Shown: one piece after another, positions 42,033 to 53,386 of the stretch
Layout of the letters: each line of letters starts with the position of its first letter
How positions within the stretch are numbered: position 1 is the stretch's first letter
Source: Agarophyton chilense
Taxonomy: Eukaryota; Rhodophyta; Florideophyceae; Gracilariales; Gracilariaceae
Reading direction: 5' to 3'
Assembly: GCA_030374765.1 (NCBI GenBank)
Contig: JARGXX010000129.1
Location: 310,001-374,000 of the forward strand
DNA length: 64,000 nucleotides
Translations under genes and position numbers: made by a program
Notes under the pieces: model-generated
Databases searched by the model: none
Told to the model about the DNA's origin: nothing
The model's input: only the letters and a program-made list of their open reading frames with translations

Positions 42033-44701
42033 AGCAATGCTAACGCGGTGGCGTCCAATCGCCTGCGCGGGAGGTCAGCGCAGAGTAGTCACACTGCGTC
42101 ACGTTGTCACTCTAAGCATCCATTCATGACAACCCCTGGAGCCGCTACATCCGGCCATGGCCGTTTCCCCCACCGCCACGTCTTCCCATGAAGGAGTTAA
42201 CGGCGAATGCATGGCGAAGGGTGCGTAAAGGAATGAAAATATTGATTTTACCACACAAACAGCTCAAATCCCCAAATGGGGGATCCTCCCCCACTTCGTA
42301 CCCAATGGGGGCACTTGGCTCAATAGCTCATACTATGTAAAATCGGCTATATATTCCTAAAGCGGGGGAGTCATGGGTGCCATAGCCAGGAACGGGGACA
42401 AAAGCATACAGGAAAGACTAAAAGGACGGGTGGGTTAGGGAGGGAGAAAACGTACTCGGCGAGGACAAAGGCATACCAGCAGAGGTCAGGTTGGGGACGA
42501 CCTCTGCCGGTGTGTTATCACCTTGACTTCCACAGCGTCCACGTGTCAGCCGTGTATATTTTCATTACAAAAAACCTTTCGGTCTTTAGTAGGATATACA
42601 CGAGAAATCCCAAACTTTGCGATGTAGCCATAAGTTTTGGAGGAATCTGACAGTTTTAAGTCGAAATATGAAGTATCAAGATATTTAGCAAATTATTTAA
42701 TTTTAGATATAATTTCTGCGTCCAGGCATTAGCGTCGCTTTCAAACAATGCTGCACCCCCCCATAGCGTAATGTCGCTACTGTTGCACCAGGCCTGAACA
42801 CCACAATCCTTTCCCTCCCATATAATTCTTGACATACTGCACTGGGACTCGCCACAACACGTAGAGCGGATGGTGGTGCAGCGGAGTGATGCATTTGTGT
42901 CAATATACTTGGGGGGGAGGTTGTTGTGCCTAACGAAGAACACGAGTTTTTTGGCTGTCCACAAAGACAGGCGGGAAGGACCGAACGCTGGTGTATGGGC
43001 ACAGGTCAGCGGCGTGACCAGTTTATTGTCGAGATGAATAATTAATGTCGAGCTGGATGGGAACAGCTCTACAGTCCCCTTGTTGTGAAGTAGAAAAGAA
43101 GCTGCATGGAGGAGGGATGTATCTGCACAGTGATTGTTCAAATCATCGATAAACCGGTTTCGATAACAACTTGTGGAAGAGCGCCTGAGCATAAAGATCA
43201 CCACCTACTGTATCTGTTTGTAATTACGCATTCACATTGTAGGACCTGCTCTCCATCGAAGAGAGCGCTCCAAAGGAGCCACTAGACGGGTTTTTTTAGG
43301 GGTTTTCTCGGAGGGACTACGCTTGGGTCGGATGACGATGCAGACTACGGACCGATTCATTTGCCTTAACTCGCCGAGGATATGAGGGTTGGGTGGAAAG
43401 GACGTCGTTAATGGTTTCTTTGGCGGAAAACGCGGTACACGCGAAGCGCCTTGTCGTGGTGTGCCCCTTACCCGATGATCTCTAGCTAGAGGTTTTATGA
43501 AGAGGTGCAGTGAAGAGAAAGGCGCTAAACATCGGAAACGAAACGATTCTGCGGTTGAGTGCACCTTAGGGACATATTGCTTTCCTCGTACTATACGTAG
43601 TAGCCCTGTGATTGTAGCACGGCTATTGGTTTATAGTTCGTGACCACTGTACAAGGATAGGTGTTGTAAGTGTCTGGGCACTTAGCAACCCCCGCGATAC
43701 GAAATGACATTTCGTATACGCGTTCGTAAAGCAGAGAGAGAGAGAAAGAAATAAAGAAGAGAGACAGAGGCACTACCCTTCTAGCAGACGAGATGGAGTG
43801 CAAGCTTGATCTTTCGGTGATACAGCAAGATTCAACTACAAGAATTTGTCCACGCTTTCATTTCGCTTGGAGAATTAACCACCGTGACCTGAAACCCAAG
43901 ACATTCGGCCAGTGCGACATCCAGAGAGGATTCTGTGCGCATTAGCCAGGCAGTTTATCTCTGTGCTTCTTCGGTATCCATTGCCTGCCGTTTCTTTTAT
44001 GCACCCAGTTTCCTTCTTCCCATAAACTAATGTTAAACGTTGCGGATGTGACGTTAACGTGAAAAAATCTGCCTATCATGAAGGTAATTGACGCTTGTGA
44101 ACCAACCCACCTCGCCGTAGAGAGTTGCCATCTGAAAGAGAAAGAGAAAGTAATCAAGACCGGAAACAATGAGGCAAATATCGTCCAGGAATCTGGTCTT
44201 TGTGAAACACGGGTAACATACTGGAGGAGAGAAATAAAAAAAAAGAGGCAAACCTCCGAGCGTCTTGGAATTAGGACTTCGAGCAGTGCTCTGGACATTA
44301 TAGAATTCTCGGCCTTCTTTAACACAGAGAACTACGTCTAGATTATGATTGTTTTCGGTCAGAATGAGAGGGAGAAGTGTGCGATAAAAAAATACAGTTT
44401 CCGTGAGAAGAATATGTACTACACGCATTACTTTGCTAAGAGTTCTGATAAAAGCACATGTCACTCTAGAGTGCTCGAGAAGCATGTTTGCAAGCAGGAG
44501 AGATGGATGCATTGGTGGACTATCTAAATATGAGTCACAAAAAGTATGGGATGCAAAGGCATATTTTCGAACATTTCCGCTTTACCTGCAGCTCGAGATT
44601 GTCAGACTGTAGTGTTCTTGATGCACTTATTCTTTATAGATATGCCGCACTCTTGCCGATCATGTTCTCAGGTCGCTGGAAGTTGCTGATCTCCTTTAGA
44701 A
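42033..44701. other. boundary zone between element B and the gene block
   Basis: Apart from the weak frame at 42656-43204, I see no gene. A hairpin of GCAGAGGTC (42479-42487) and GACCTCTGC (42499-42507) lies here. From 43.2 to 43.6 kb composition is GC-rich again; 43.7 kb has a short GA-rich run. The last 200 bases before 44702 should hold the promoter of the ACC-synthase-like gene. Confidence 0.35.
42656..43204 (-). CDS. hypothetical protein, 182 aa (weak)
   Basis: A 182-codon frame rich in cysteine and threonine (RCTTIRSTCCGESQCSMSR) with patterned hydrophobic residues. No signal peptide at the predicted start and no family motif. It lies in the transition between element B and the gene block and could be an orphan gene or noise. 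Confidence 0.25.
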   Translation of the reverse strand: MVIFMLRRSSTSCYRNRFIDDLNNHCADTSLLHAASFLLHNKGTVELFPSSSTLIIHLDNKLVTPLTCAHTPAFGPSRLSLWTAKKLVFFVRHNNLPPKYIDTNASLRCTTIRSTCCGESQCSMSRIIWEGKDCGVQAWCNSSDITLWGGAALFESDANAWTQKLYLKLNNLLNILILHIST

Positions 44702-45991
44702 TTGTCTTTGAACCTGCATCACGGGTCTTCAAAATCCATGGCTCTATCCATTCGAGGTGAAGCTACTGTCCGTGAATATTGGGACACGGATGCAGACCAA
44801 CGATGGCATCCAGATAAGCTGGAATCTGAGATAGAAAACTTTCCATACGTGAAGAATCTCTCTCCAATTTCTAGTTCTGTGTCAATGGCGCTTGTTCGAA
44901 AACGCTTAGAAACTCTTCCCAGTTTGCCTTTCGCCGAACTCGCATACGACATTCTTCATGGATCAAAACGAACTCGCGAACTGATAGCATCCTTTTTGTC
45001 AAGAAAACTCGTTAAGGACCCAGTCTCTCCGGATCAAGTGGTTGTCTTAGATGGAGCAACAAGCATTCTTAGCGCAATTGGGATTTGTCTAGGTGAGGAA
45101 GGAGATCGTGTTATGGTACCATCTGAATACAAGCATGAGTTGTCTTTCATGTTCGCCTGTAGAGCAAAACTTGAAACGGTTTCTGTATCATGTACTGAGT
45201 ATTCGAAATCTGCTCGCGACTTTGTGCGCGGAATTCAAGCAGCATGGGAAGACTCAGGAAAAGAAAGCTCAAGGATCCGGATGATTTATGTGGCATACCC
45301 CAATGTTTACGGAGCTGGACTAAATCCGGGATGTGACACGGAGGCGATGATCTTAGATAACATCATTGCCTGGGCTACATCTAAGGGGCTACATACAATC
45401 GTTGATATTACGAACGCCCTCAATGTAGTTGATGGTGAGAACGTCGGCAGTTCTTGGAACGGGATAGCTGCACGTGAAGATGTTCACATCATTTGGAACG
45501 TCTCAAAGTTCTTCAATATACCCGGGGCTTGTTTATGCACGTTGACGACAGGAAACAAGGCCTTGCTCGAAATTCTCGCTAGGAAACTGAGTATCTTTGG
45601 ATCTACCAGCAGACAATCGCAATGGGTGATTCAGCACTTGCTTTCAGATGCAAGTTTTATTGATGTCTTTGTCGAGGAAAACCAACGGAATTTGCTGACA
45701 GCCTACAACCTTTGCGTTAAAGAGTTACAAGCGATTGGTATTCCGTACCGTGTTGCATCGACCGGGTATCCCATTTTGCTCGATCTTGCTGGTTGGACCA
45801 ACCACAGTCGCGACGACTGCGGAACTGGATTAAATCGCTTTATTCGACAATGCGACATACTTGCCTCAGACTGTACGGGTACAAGATCAGGACTTTTGAA
45901 GGACATTTTTCTTTACTATGCTGGAGCAACTCCAGAAGAACTGAAATCAGTTCTCCGGAGTTTAAGAGCTCACATACAGGGGTCAAACTAA
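44702..45991 (+). CDS. ACC-synthase-like PLP-dependent enzyme (aminotransferase class I/II), 429 aa
   Basis: The protein shows the fold-type I aminotransferase plan in the ACC-synthase-like variant. After an N-terminal LSIRGEATVREYW and a region aligned with the helix before the active site come DILHGSKRTRELIASFL and VSPDQVVVLDGATSILSAIG, with LGEEGDRVMVPSEYKHEL, the phosphate and aromatic-stacking region. Then AYPNVYGAGLNPGC (the usual NP-G segment), VDITNAL where the D...Y of the cofactor pocket stands, and NVSKFFNIPGACLC with the PLP lysine at residue 269. ACC synthases make the ethylene precursor in plants; related proteins in algae, fungi and animals often lack this activity, so only PLP chemistry on an amino acid is inferred. 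No transit or signal peptide is obvious. It ends 123 bases from the end of the convergent CTR9 gene. Confidence 0.7.
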   Translation: MSLNLHHGSSKSMALSIRGEATVREYWDTDADQRWHPDKLESEIENFPYVKNLSPISSSVSMALVRKRLETLPSLPFAELAYDILHGSKRTRELIASFLSRKLVKDPVSPDQVVVLDGATSILSAIGICLGEEGDRVMVPSEYKHELSFMFACRAKLETVSVSCTEYSKSARDFVRGIQAAWEDSGKESSRIRMIYVAYPNVYGAGLNPGCDTEAMILDNIIAWATSKGLHTIVDITNALNVVDGENVGSSWNGIAAREDVHIIWNVSKFFNIPGACLCTLTTGNKALLEILARKLSIFGSTSRQSQWVIQHLLSDASFIDVFVEENQRNLLTAYNLCVKELQAIGIPYRVASTGYPILLDLAGWTNHSRDDCGTGLNRFIRQCDILASDCTGTRSGLLKDIFLYYAGATPEELKSVLRSLRAHIQGSN

Positions 45992-46114
45992 TTATGGAAA
46001 CTACACAATTCCTGTTTCGCCCCCACGCCCACCGGTAGATTCGTGAAAAGCAATCCATCTGTCTGGCGATGTCTTCATCTATGCTTCTCCCGTGCTCGGT
46101 ACTCGACATTTTCG

Positions 46115-49100
46115 CTACCGGTCGCTCATATTATCATCTTCGTCAGACAAGGATACTTTTCTTCGTTTTGCTGGCCTTGTCTTCTCAACAACTTCTTCCT
46201 TATTTTCTTCATCCTTGCCGTCGACCTCGAGTTCTCCGTTGCCCGCGGCATTTTCCTCAGCAGCATCCGAATATTCGCTACTGGAATCATTCTCACCACT
46301 GCCTTTTGAAATTGCCTTTACTTTATGTGAAGATCCTTTCCGTTTTCCTTCATATCCATTTTCGCAGTCCTTCCGCCTCCTTTTCCTTTTCGTTTTTGGC
46401 CTTGGTTCTCCATTTTCTTCTCCGCTTATTGAATCATCTTCATCATCTTCTTTATCTCTTCGACGCTGTTCTTCCTCTTCTTGCATGAATTTTCGTTGCT
46501 TCTCCAAAGACTCATTGAACGCCTTGACGAGCTCTTCTTCTTTCTTGCGCTTTTGCTCTTCTTCAGCTCTTTTCTTTTCTTCTTCTTTGCGCTTCATGTC
46601 TTTAACTAGAGCGGCTTTTGCTTGGAACTCACGCTCCCTGTCCTCGGCGCGAATTCTTGCATTTCGCACGTTAACATCGTGTTTTTTGGCCTGCTGGCGC
46701 ACATATCTTTCGAGGTTTTGAGTGCTTGATCTTGAAACTCTAGTCTGAGATAATGCTTCATGATGAGGACCAGAGTACTTCATTGCATTTTGCAAAGCGG
46801 TTCTACTCTCCTCGAATTCCGACTTGGCTAGCTCAAGCTCTCCGAGTCTGCTAACTGAGACTGTTGCCCGTTCTGTGGCGGCCTCCAAAAGAGCATAGCC
46901 AAGGTTGAACCAGGCCACAGCACTTGAAGGCCTCAGCTTGACTAATTTCTGTAACTTGTTGGCACTTGCTCTGAATTGCCGTGCCTCAAATAATGCCCAG
47001 GCAGAGTATAAGAGAAGTTCACAGTGGCTTTGAAGCGCCTCGGGGGATTCTGATTCGTTTGTCTTTTCAAGAGCATCAGAGTACAACTTGTTGGCCTGCT
47101 CATATAGGGCTCTGGCGTTGGTTAAAGCACGTGCACTCGGTCGCCCATTTTGGCGCATTGACTCCCGGATCTCACGATTTCCAAGCAACACATGTGTATG
47201 TGCAAGGTTAACTCGCGCTACCTTTTCAGGATTAGGTCCAGATGCGGCTGCTTGAAATGCATCGCGAGCATCGTTTAACATCTTGCTTTCAGCAAAGTAC
47301 ACGCCAGCCCCATTCGCTGCTGAGGCGTTTCGGGGATTTCGCTTCAACATAGTAGTTAATGGTCCACCAATATGGTTGATGAGAAATCGAATTCTTCTTT
47401 CCGGAAGGAGATCATTCAGAAAACGATGCATGAACCCGGCAAATGTCAACGCCAGATAGTCGCAATCGTGTCTATGTTTCTCCAATAGATCCTGGGCCTT
47501 CTTGTACATCCCGTGATTCTTTTCTCCCTGTTTGAGGTACAGGGTGGTCAAGTATGCCACAGCCATAGGTCTGCTGTATCGATCTTTCATTGCCTCCGTG
47601 AAGTAAGCTTCTGCCTTCTCATATCCTTCAGGTTTGGACATGGATATCACTCCAAGTCGTATTATGACTTCATTGTAAAGCGCATCATCTTTGGTAAAGC
47701 GCTTGTAAAAATCCGTAGCGCTTTCCAAATTACCGGCCAACTCCTGGAGTCTGCCTCGGTTGTAGGCAATTGCACTGTTTTCTGAATCTAGGTTGTTGTC
47801 AATGTTCTTCGCAACTTTTAGAGCTTCGTCTACGTTACCAAGTCGGGCAAGTAAAGAAGATAGGTTGTTCCAGATTTCAGGATCGACGTTTCGCTTCTCT
47901 AGAGCCTCAATGGCCTTTCGATACAAATCAACGGCTTCCTGAGGGTGGTATTCCTCCACTAGACCCGCCAAAACAAACAATGCTGGAACATCCTTCTGAC
48001 CACCATCCGCAGCTATACCTCTACGGAGAAGTGCAACTGCCCTTTCATATATTTCACCGCCGCGAGCTTTGCCTTTCTGAAGCCTGATCAGTATTCTTCT
48101 ACCAAGCATAACCCCCAGTGCTCTTTTCGCGATGGCACATCGTTCGTCGACCTTTAACACACGTTCCAAACAGTCTTGGGCCACAGCCTCATCCTCTTTC
48201 GATTCTGATGCAAGTTTCAGCATACCAAGTCGCAAGAGTACTCCAGGATTTACTTTGCCTTCAAGTTTCTTGGCCTGTTCGAAAGTGTACATTGCTTCTG
48301 AGGTACGGTTCAAATGATGCAATGCTCTGCCATGCTGAAACAATGCCTCAGCTTTAACTGCACTCTTGAATCCTCCGAACAAATGTCCTACGCTATGACC
48401 AGGTAAGCTCTCGCCAAGCTGCACAGCTCTTCTCGAACAGAGCTCGGCTTTGTCAAAGTGACTACCTGAAAAATAAAACTGTGACGCAATGCACAAGAAG
48501 CGTGGGTCATGATTGCCCCCGATTTGAAATGCTTCTGATAGCGTGTATGCAATGACATCAAGCGACGATGGGGCACGATCTGCCAATTCAACAAGAGCGA
48601 GAATATAAAGCGCTTCGAGACGTTCTTCTTCAGGGCTGTCACGTACTGCAGAAATAGCCCGCTTCGCTACAATTCGAGCGTTGTTCAAAGAATTATCGCG
48701 ATACAAAGCGTATGCAAGACCAGTCCATACGCCAGGCGGACAAAGATTGCTTCGCAACGCAGAAGTTAGCAGGGCTACTGGATCCTTGTCTTTTGAAGGT
48801 TTGTTGAGTACTAAGGCGGCGAGACCAATGGCACCAATCACCAGTCCATTGGCCATGGCATGGTCAAACCATGTTGTAGTGCCGACTTTGCCGCCATGTA
48901 GCTCAGCCCATCCTCTAGCAGTCCAAACAGCGGGGTAATCCATGTCGAAATTCTCCGCGCGTGCGAAGACGTCACCGGCATTTCTCAGAAGTTCTCGACG
49001 CTGATCGGGAGCAAAGCTTTTTTCAGCTTGCATTACGTACGCTCCACCAAGCGCAGCAAGTATATCTAGTCTGGTGATGGAGTCCTCACCAGTGAGCATA

Positions 49101-49441
49101 TTGTCAACATCATCAGTCGCGGCTTGTTCAAGCACAGTGATCCCAGAGCTCCAGTCGCACGAATGAAAGTAGGCTGAAGCGACGGCATGCCAGGCAGACC
49201 GAGATGCTGTCTCAACTTTGAGTAGCTGTATTACATCGTACGGATTGCTTGGAAGAGACTCGGGAGATATCGCGACATATTCTTCTGCACCGCGGCATCG
49301 AATGTATATTGGTGCGGAGTTTGTTGACGGTTTGCGACTTTGCGGTGCGACAGTGGACGACTCATCCATACTGGGTGTCGTTTTCGGTTCAGCCTTCTTC
49401 CGTTTGCAAAGTATAGCCGAAAGATGATTTTCCAGCAGCAA
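46115..49441 (-). CDS. CTR9: CTR9, TPR subunit of the PAF1 transcription-elongation complex, 1108 aa
   Basis: CTR9 is the scaffold of the nuclear PAF1 complex, which travels with RNA polymerase II and promotes histone H2B ubiquitylation and H3K4/K36 methylation. The length fits the family (about 1,080-1,170 aa). The N terminus has PLP-independent CTR9 features: IYIRCRGAEEYVAISPESLP and DVIQLLKVETASRSAWHAVA. Tandem TPR helices follow from about residue 80 to 840 (e.g. AVWTARGWAELHGGKVGTTT, DPEIWNNLSSLLARLGNVDE, NAANGAGVYFAESK-type A/G patterns). The C-terminal 200 residues are a long charged coiled coil (KDMKRKEEEKKRAEEEQKRK) and acidic/basic tail with a nuclear signal (KTKRKRRRKD). The frame has no intron. 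ATG at 49369 (MDESSTVAPQ) is an alternative start that would remove the first 24 residues. Confidence 0.92.
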   Translation of the reverse strand: MLLENHLSAILCKRKKAEPKTTPSMDESSTVAPQSRKPSTNSAPIYIRCRGAEEYVAISPESLPSNPYDVIQLLKVETASRSAWHAVASAYFHSCDWSSGITVLEQAATDDVDNMLTGEDSITRLDILAALGGAYVMQAEKSFAPDQRRELLRNAGDVFARAENFDMDYPAVWTARGWAELHGGKVGTTTWFDHAMANGLVIGAIGLAALVLNKPSKDKDPVALLTSALRSNLCPPGVWTGLAYALYRDNSLNNARIVAKRAISAVRDSPEEERLEALYILALVELADRAPSSLDVIAYTLSEAFQIGGNHDPRFLCIASQFYFSGSHFDKAELCSRRAVQLGESLPGHSVGHLFGGFKSAVKAEALFQHGRALHHLNRTSEAMYTFEQAKKLEGKVNPGVLLRLGMLKLASESKEDEAVAQDCLERVLKVDERCAIAKRALGVMLGRRILIRLQKGKARGGEIYERAVALLRRGIAADGGQKDVPALFVLAGLVEEYHPQEAVDLYRKAIEALEKRNVDPEIWNNLSSLLARLGNVDEALKVAKNIDNNLDSENSAIAYNRGRLQELAGNLESATDFYKRFTKDDALYNEVIIRLGVISMSKPEGYEKAEAYFTEAMKDRYSRPMAVAYLTTLYLKQGEKNHGMYKKAQDLLEKHRHDCDYLALTFAGFMHRFLNDLLPERRIRFLINHIGGPLTTMLKRNPRNASAANGAGVYFAESKMLNDARDAFQAAASGPNPEKVARVNLAHTHVLLGNREIRESMRQNGRPSARALTNARALYEQANKLYSDALEKTNESESPEALQSHCELLLYSAWALFEARQFRASANKLQKLVKLRPSSAVAWFNLGYALLEAATERATVSVSRLGELELAKSEFEESRTALQNAMKYSGPHHEALSQTRVSRSSTQNLERYVRQQAKKHDVNVRNARIRAEDREREFQAKAALVKDMKRKEEEKKRAEEEQKRKKEEELVKAFNESLEKQRKFMQEEEEQRRRDKEDDEDDSISGEENGEPRPKTKRKRRRKDCENGYEGKRKGSSHKVKAISKGSGENDSSSEYSDAAEENAAGNGELEVDGKDEENKEEVVEKTRPAKRRKVSLSDEDDNMSDR

Positions 49442-50013
49442 TTAGCCTCATGCGACTAAAGAACACAAAGAAGAAAGTCTCCTCAAACTTCCTAATCAGC
49501 TCTATACATACACCCAACTCCGGAACAAATGAAGGTTTCTCTGCATAACCCATCACGTAATTCTCTACAATTACGTACACGCGCGAGAACAGCAAACAAA
49601 AATGTAGCAAAAACAACGTGGGGAAGACAAAAAATTAACATGTTAAATCCGACTTCAAATCAAATCCTGGCATGAATTTCACCGCAGACCCTGTGTCGTC
49701 ACCACATCAGCTAGCTGGCGGTCCTTTACATTATGACATTCGCATGTTCATCCGCCCGAGTTCACAATGTGCCCCATCCTTGCACGGGAAAGCATTGCTC
49801 CCATATTCATCCACGAAGATGCATCCTTTCTTCCAAAAATCCTACTGTTGAGCAACAGGAGAGCGCAGTCCTTTTAGTCGAATTAAGTTACAAAGTTAAG
49901 TTCCTCTACGAAACATTCGTTTTCGAAATGGAGGCTGAAGCCGTCAAGAACAAGGGACGTTCGTATGCTCGAGAAAAAGCCCAGTCAATGAAGCCACAGC
50001 CGATAACCCTCAT
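49442..50013. other. spacer between CTR9 and RF3 genes, no gene seen
   Basis: 572 bases with the 5' flank of CTR9 and the 3' end of the RF3 gene. A plus-strand frame (49733-50059) has no motif and is overlapped by the RF3 3' end; I do not call it. Confidence 0.5.
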
Positions 50014-51741
50014 TTATTCCTCCGGTGCAAAAGCCCAAGGTTTCAGCTCTACATCGTGATCGGCAAGCAGGTTGTTTAGACCCCAATCATTCTTGAATAG
50101 AAGAACAGGCCGCCCCCACTGATCTTTTGCGCAGAAAACGCCAAACAGCCTACCGCAGCTATCAACCACCTCCCAAGGGTCTCCAGGACCCACTACCCAT
50201 CTAGCTACGGTGTACGGCATGGGATCTAAGCGGCTGTCGACATTGTACTCATCTTTAAGCCGCCGTTGCACAACTTCAAATTGCAGCTGCCCAACAGCTG
50301 CAAGTATAGGATCTTCATTCCCCTCATCCTCCCTCGCCCGCAGCAGTTGCACAGCACCCTCTTCCAATAATTGGTTTAAGCCCTTGCGAAAGTTCTTGTA
50401 AGCGGATGGATTCGGGTTTTGGAGATACGCAAATAACTCTGGGCTGAAGCTTGGAATCCCTGGGAAGCTAACCTTTCCACCGGTATAAACCGTATCGCCA
50501 ATAGCAAACACGCCCGGATTATTGAGGCCAATGACATCGCCAGCAAACGCTGTGTCAACTGTGTATCGCTCTGCCGCGAATAAACCCTGCGGTCTGGTGA
50601 GCGCAACTGTTTTTCCATGTCTTGCATTGTTAACCTTCATTCCCTTCTCAAACTTGCCGCTGAAAATGCGTATGAACGCAAGGCGATCTCGGTGTCTAGC
50701 ATCCATGTTGGCTTGTAGTTTGAAAACCTGCCCTGTGAAATGCTCACCATCTGGAGTGACAAGCCCTGTAGAGCTCTCCTTGGAAGGGGGGCAGCGTCCC
50801 ATCTCAAGGAACGAACGGAGGAACAACTCCACTCCGAAATTGGACATGGCAGAACCGAAAAACATGGGTGTGAGGTCTCCATTGAGCACGGCCTCGTAGT
50901 CCCATTCGTTGCCCATTTCGTCGAGAATCTCAGCGTCTTCCAGAAGTTGGTCGTACAGCTGGTTGCCAATATGCGTTTTGAGCGAGGGGTCGTCTAAAGA
51001 GAGCGTGGTGGAAAGAGCTTTCTTCCCGCGTTGAGCGCGCTCGTATATATGAACCGTACGCGTAGAACGCTCGAAGACGCCATGAAAGCGATCTCCATCG
51101 CCGATGGGCCAGACGACCGGGTAGGTAAGCAAATCAAACTCGCGCTCGATCTGGTCGGCTATTTCAAAGGGACTCATGGCGGGACGGTCCATTTTGTTGA
51201 CGAATGTAAACGTAGGCAAGGTGCGCATTCGACAGATCTCAAATAGCTTGCGAGTCTGGGGTTCGAGACCCTTAGCGCCATCGATGAGCATGATAGCATT
51301 GTCGACAGCGGCCAGAGTTCTGTAAGTGTCTTCCGAAAAGTCGGCATGTCCAGGACAGTCGGTAATGTTGATACGCTTACCCTGAAATTCGAAAGTCATG
51401 ACGGCGGAGGTGATGGAGATACCGCGCTCCTGTTCCATGGCCATGCTATCTGACACGACACCTCTTTGCGCTCTTCGACTGCGGACTGCGCCAGCCTGTT
51501 GGATGGCGCCGCCATAGAGCAGGAGCTTCTCGGTGAGAGTGGACTTGCCTGCATCTGGGTGGGAGATTATGGCGAGATTACGACGGCGGGCGACCTCAAG
51601 CGCGATGTCGGTGGCGACGGGAGCGGCGGTTGCGCAAAGGAGAGCTGTACGACGTTTGTGGGGGGGGGGAATGCGAAGCGGTGTAGCGCCCAAGAAGAGG
51701 AGAGCTGCCATTTGGGGAGGGAGGGAGTGCAGGCGTAACAA
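50014..51741 (-). CDS. prfC: peptide chain release factor 3 (RF3), probably plastid-targeted, 575 aa
   Basis: RF3 is a translational GTPase that ejects RF1/RF2 from bacterial-type ribosomes after termination. GTPase motifs are complete: HPDAGKST (G1, residues 61-68), DCPGH (G3, 128-132), NKMD (G4, 182-185), and the conserved [14 protein letters not shown] before G3. RF3-specific stretches follow ([35 protein letters not shown]), and the end ([20 protein letters not shown]) is characteristic. Bacterial RF3 has about 529 residues; the first 50 here are extra and rich in Leu, Pro, Arg and Ala, like a transit peptide. Plastid location is inferred because bacterial-type termination occurs there; the mitochondrion is an alternative. 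The ATG at residue 11 is a second possible start. It is head-to-head with RPL10A. Confidence 0.93.
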   Translation of the reverse strand: MLRLHSLPPQMAALLFLGATPLRIPPPHKRRTALLCATAAPVATDIALEVARRRNLAIISHPDAGKSTLTEKLLLYGGAIQQAGAVRSRRAQRGVVSDSMAMEQERGISITSAVMTFEFQGKRINITDCPGHADFSEDTYRTLAAVDNAIMLIDGAKGLEPQTRKLFEICRMRTLPTFTFVNKMDRPAMSPFEIADQIEREFDLLTYPVVWPIGDGDRFHGVFERSTRTVHIYERAQRGKKALSTTLSLDDPSLKTHIGNQLYDQLLEDAEILDEMGNEWDYEAVLNGDLTPMFFGSAMSNFGVELFLRSFLEMGRCPPSKESSTGLVTPDGEHFTGQVFKLQANMDARHRDRLAFIRIFSGKFEKGMKVNNARHGKTVALTRPQGLFAAERYTVDTAFAGDVIGLNNPGVFAIGDTVYTGGKVSFPGIPSFSPELFAYLQNPNPSAYKNFRKGLNQLLEEGAVQLLRAREDEGNEDPILAAVGQLQFEVVQRRLKDEYNVDSRLDPMPYTVARWVVGPGDPWEVVDSCGRLFGVFCAKDQWGRPVLLFKNDWGLNNLLADHDVELKPWAFAPEE

Positions 51742-52325
51742 TCACGGTGATGCTCCCGAGCGTTCTCGGAAAGCGGAGTGCGCAAGCGCACTGCATGCGC
51801 TCAAGTGCATGCCGTGCACGGTGTCCACGTGGCAGATTCCGTATGGGCGCGCGCCATGCCCGACTCTTTCTGCCGTCTTTGAGTTGTACGAAGGGTATAA
51901 TGCTCCACGCGCGGCCATGCAGCCGCCGCTGCGCTGCGCAGCTCAATGAAACCGGATCACATACACCCCAAAAACTGCCGTATGCGCGCTTTTTTTTGAT
52001 CCTGAGTTGATGCCCCAAACAGATCCAATGTGGCGGTCGTCGTCCAGAGCTACCACCGACGACCAGCTGCCGTCGCACTGCGTCGCTGCGGCGGCCGGCG
52101 CGGATGTTTTACAGGGCCGAGGCGACGCTCCGTTTGCATCAGAAGTCCGCCCCCCCCCCTTCTCTCGTTCTCTCCCTATCGCCGATCTGTCCTTCTTCGT
52201 GCTTTCGCTTCGTCATCGTTCCCGCATCTCCTTCACCCGGTTCGCGACCAGGTCTTGTCGCAGGCCTTCTTCGGCGTTTCCACGCTTCTGATCTACGACG
52301 CGTGCTTCTCCTAACTTTGCTAACA
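51742..52325. promoter_or_regulatory. divergent promoter region RF3 / RPL10A
   Basis: 584 bases between two starts facing away from each other. A C/T-rich stretch on the plus strand (about 52148-52200, TTCTCTCGTTCTCTCC) lies upstream of the RPL10A start and could be part of its leader; pyrimidine tracts are common at ribosomal-protein transcription starts in several eukaryotes. No TATA box is obvious. Confidence 0.35.
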
Positions 52326-52979
52326 ATGAGCTCTAAACTGCCTGCTGCCACTGTGCGCGATGCCGTCGCTGAGATTCTTGCCGAAGCTCAAGAGAAAAAA
52401 AGAAACTTTCAAGAAACCATCGAACTGCAAATTGGACTCAAGAACTACGACACGAAGAAGGACAAGCGTTTCGCGGGCAGCATCAAGTTACCAAACGTAC
52501 CGCGCCCCAACATGAAGGTCGCCATCTTGGGAAATGCTGTCCACGTCTCTGAGGCAGAAAAGATCGGCATTCCGGCCTATTCCACTGACGATCTCAAGAA
52601 GTTTAACAAGCAAAAGAAACCTATCAAGAAGTTTGCAAAGAAGTACGATGCCTTTCTCGCAAGCGATTCAATCATCAAGACCATCCCAAGGATATTGGGT
52701 CCAGGTCTCAACAAGGCTGGAAAGTTTCCAAGTTTGCTCAGTGCCAGTGACTCGATGGAAGAAAAGGTGAGTGAGATCCGGTCCACCATCAAGTTCCAAC
52801 TCAAGAAAGTGCTGTGTATGGCTGCCGCCGTGGGGCATGTAAATATGCCTGAAGATGAAGTGACGGCCAACATCATCTTGGCCGTCAACTTCCTGGTATC
52901 CTTATTGAAGAAGAACTGGCAGAACGTGAAGAGTTTGCACGTAAAAAGCACTATGGGCAAGCCGAAGCGCATTTTCTAG
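52326..52979 (+). CDS. RPL10A: 60S ribosomal protein L10a (uL1), 217 aa
   Basis: This is the cytosolic uL1 protein that forms the L1 stalk at the ribosomal E site. The length of 217 residues equals the usual eukaryotic size. Typical stretches are [84 protein letters not shown] and the end [13 protein letters not shown] at 52326 (ACAATGAGC) is chosen because the family starts MSSKL..; the frame is open upstream to 52104, but that part does not resemble the family. No intron. The gene is convergent with the UEV gene, with 407 bases between the two stops. Confidence 0.96.
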   Translation: MSSKLPAATVRDAVAEILAEAQEKKRNFQETIELQIGLKNYDTKKDKRFAGSIKLPNVPRPNMKVAILGNAVHVSEAEKIGIPAYSTDDLKKFNKQKKPIKKFAKKYDAFLASDSIIKTIPRILGPGLNKAGKFPSLLSASDSMEEKVSEIRSTIKFQLKKVLCMAAAVGHVNMPEDEVTANIILAVNFLVSLLKKNWQNVKSLHVKSTMGKPKRIF

Positions 52980-53386
52980 GTAGCCATTAAACGGCGGGAA
53001 TCATGCACTCTACGACGTTGTATAGTTGTTCATCGGTGTTTTGCTAACGCGCCGCAAACCAACTTGTCAGCTACTGACTTGTATTGTCAAAAGTTCACAA
53101 CTATGGGAGGTGCTGGTAAAAACACCCCTCTTTACGAAGTAGCTACTAGTACATCATGGTTTTGCAGGCCGTCTATATCCGTTACTCGAAGTGCATTCTA
53201 AACAAGTCAATTGCGTGTGTTGTTCAGTCGTTTACATCTATAGTGTTCCGTGTTGCAACCATGCTCAACTACCGTTAAACGCAACGCCCCCTAAATGAAA
53301 AGAAACTGTCCCTGAAGCGTTTGGCAACGATGCGACCGCAATGTTTGTGAAGAATAAAGTATGCAACGATCGCTTGTGCGCAGCTT
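52980..53386. other. convergent 3' region of RPL10A and the UEV gene
   Basis: 407 bases with no credible frame. It must contain both polyadenylation regions. I could not identify clear AATAAA signals. Confidence 0.45.

Noticed and set aside
44488-44760. plus-strand frame upstream of the ACC-synthase-like gene
   Set aside because: Overlaps its start in another phase and has no motif; not a convincing upstream exon.
52104-52325. N-terminal extension of RPL10A
   Set aside because: The extra 74 residues do not resemble the uL1 family; the ATG at 52326 gives the standard length.
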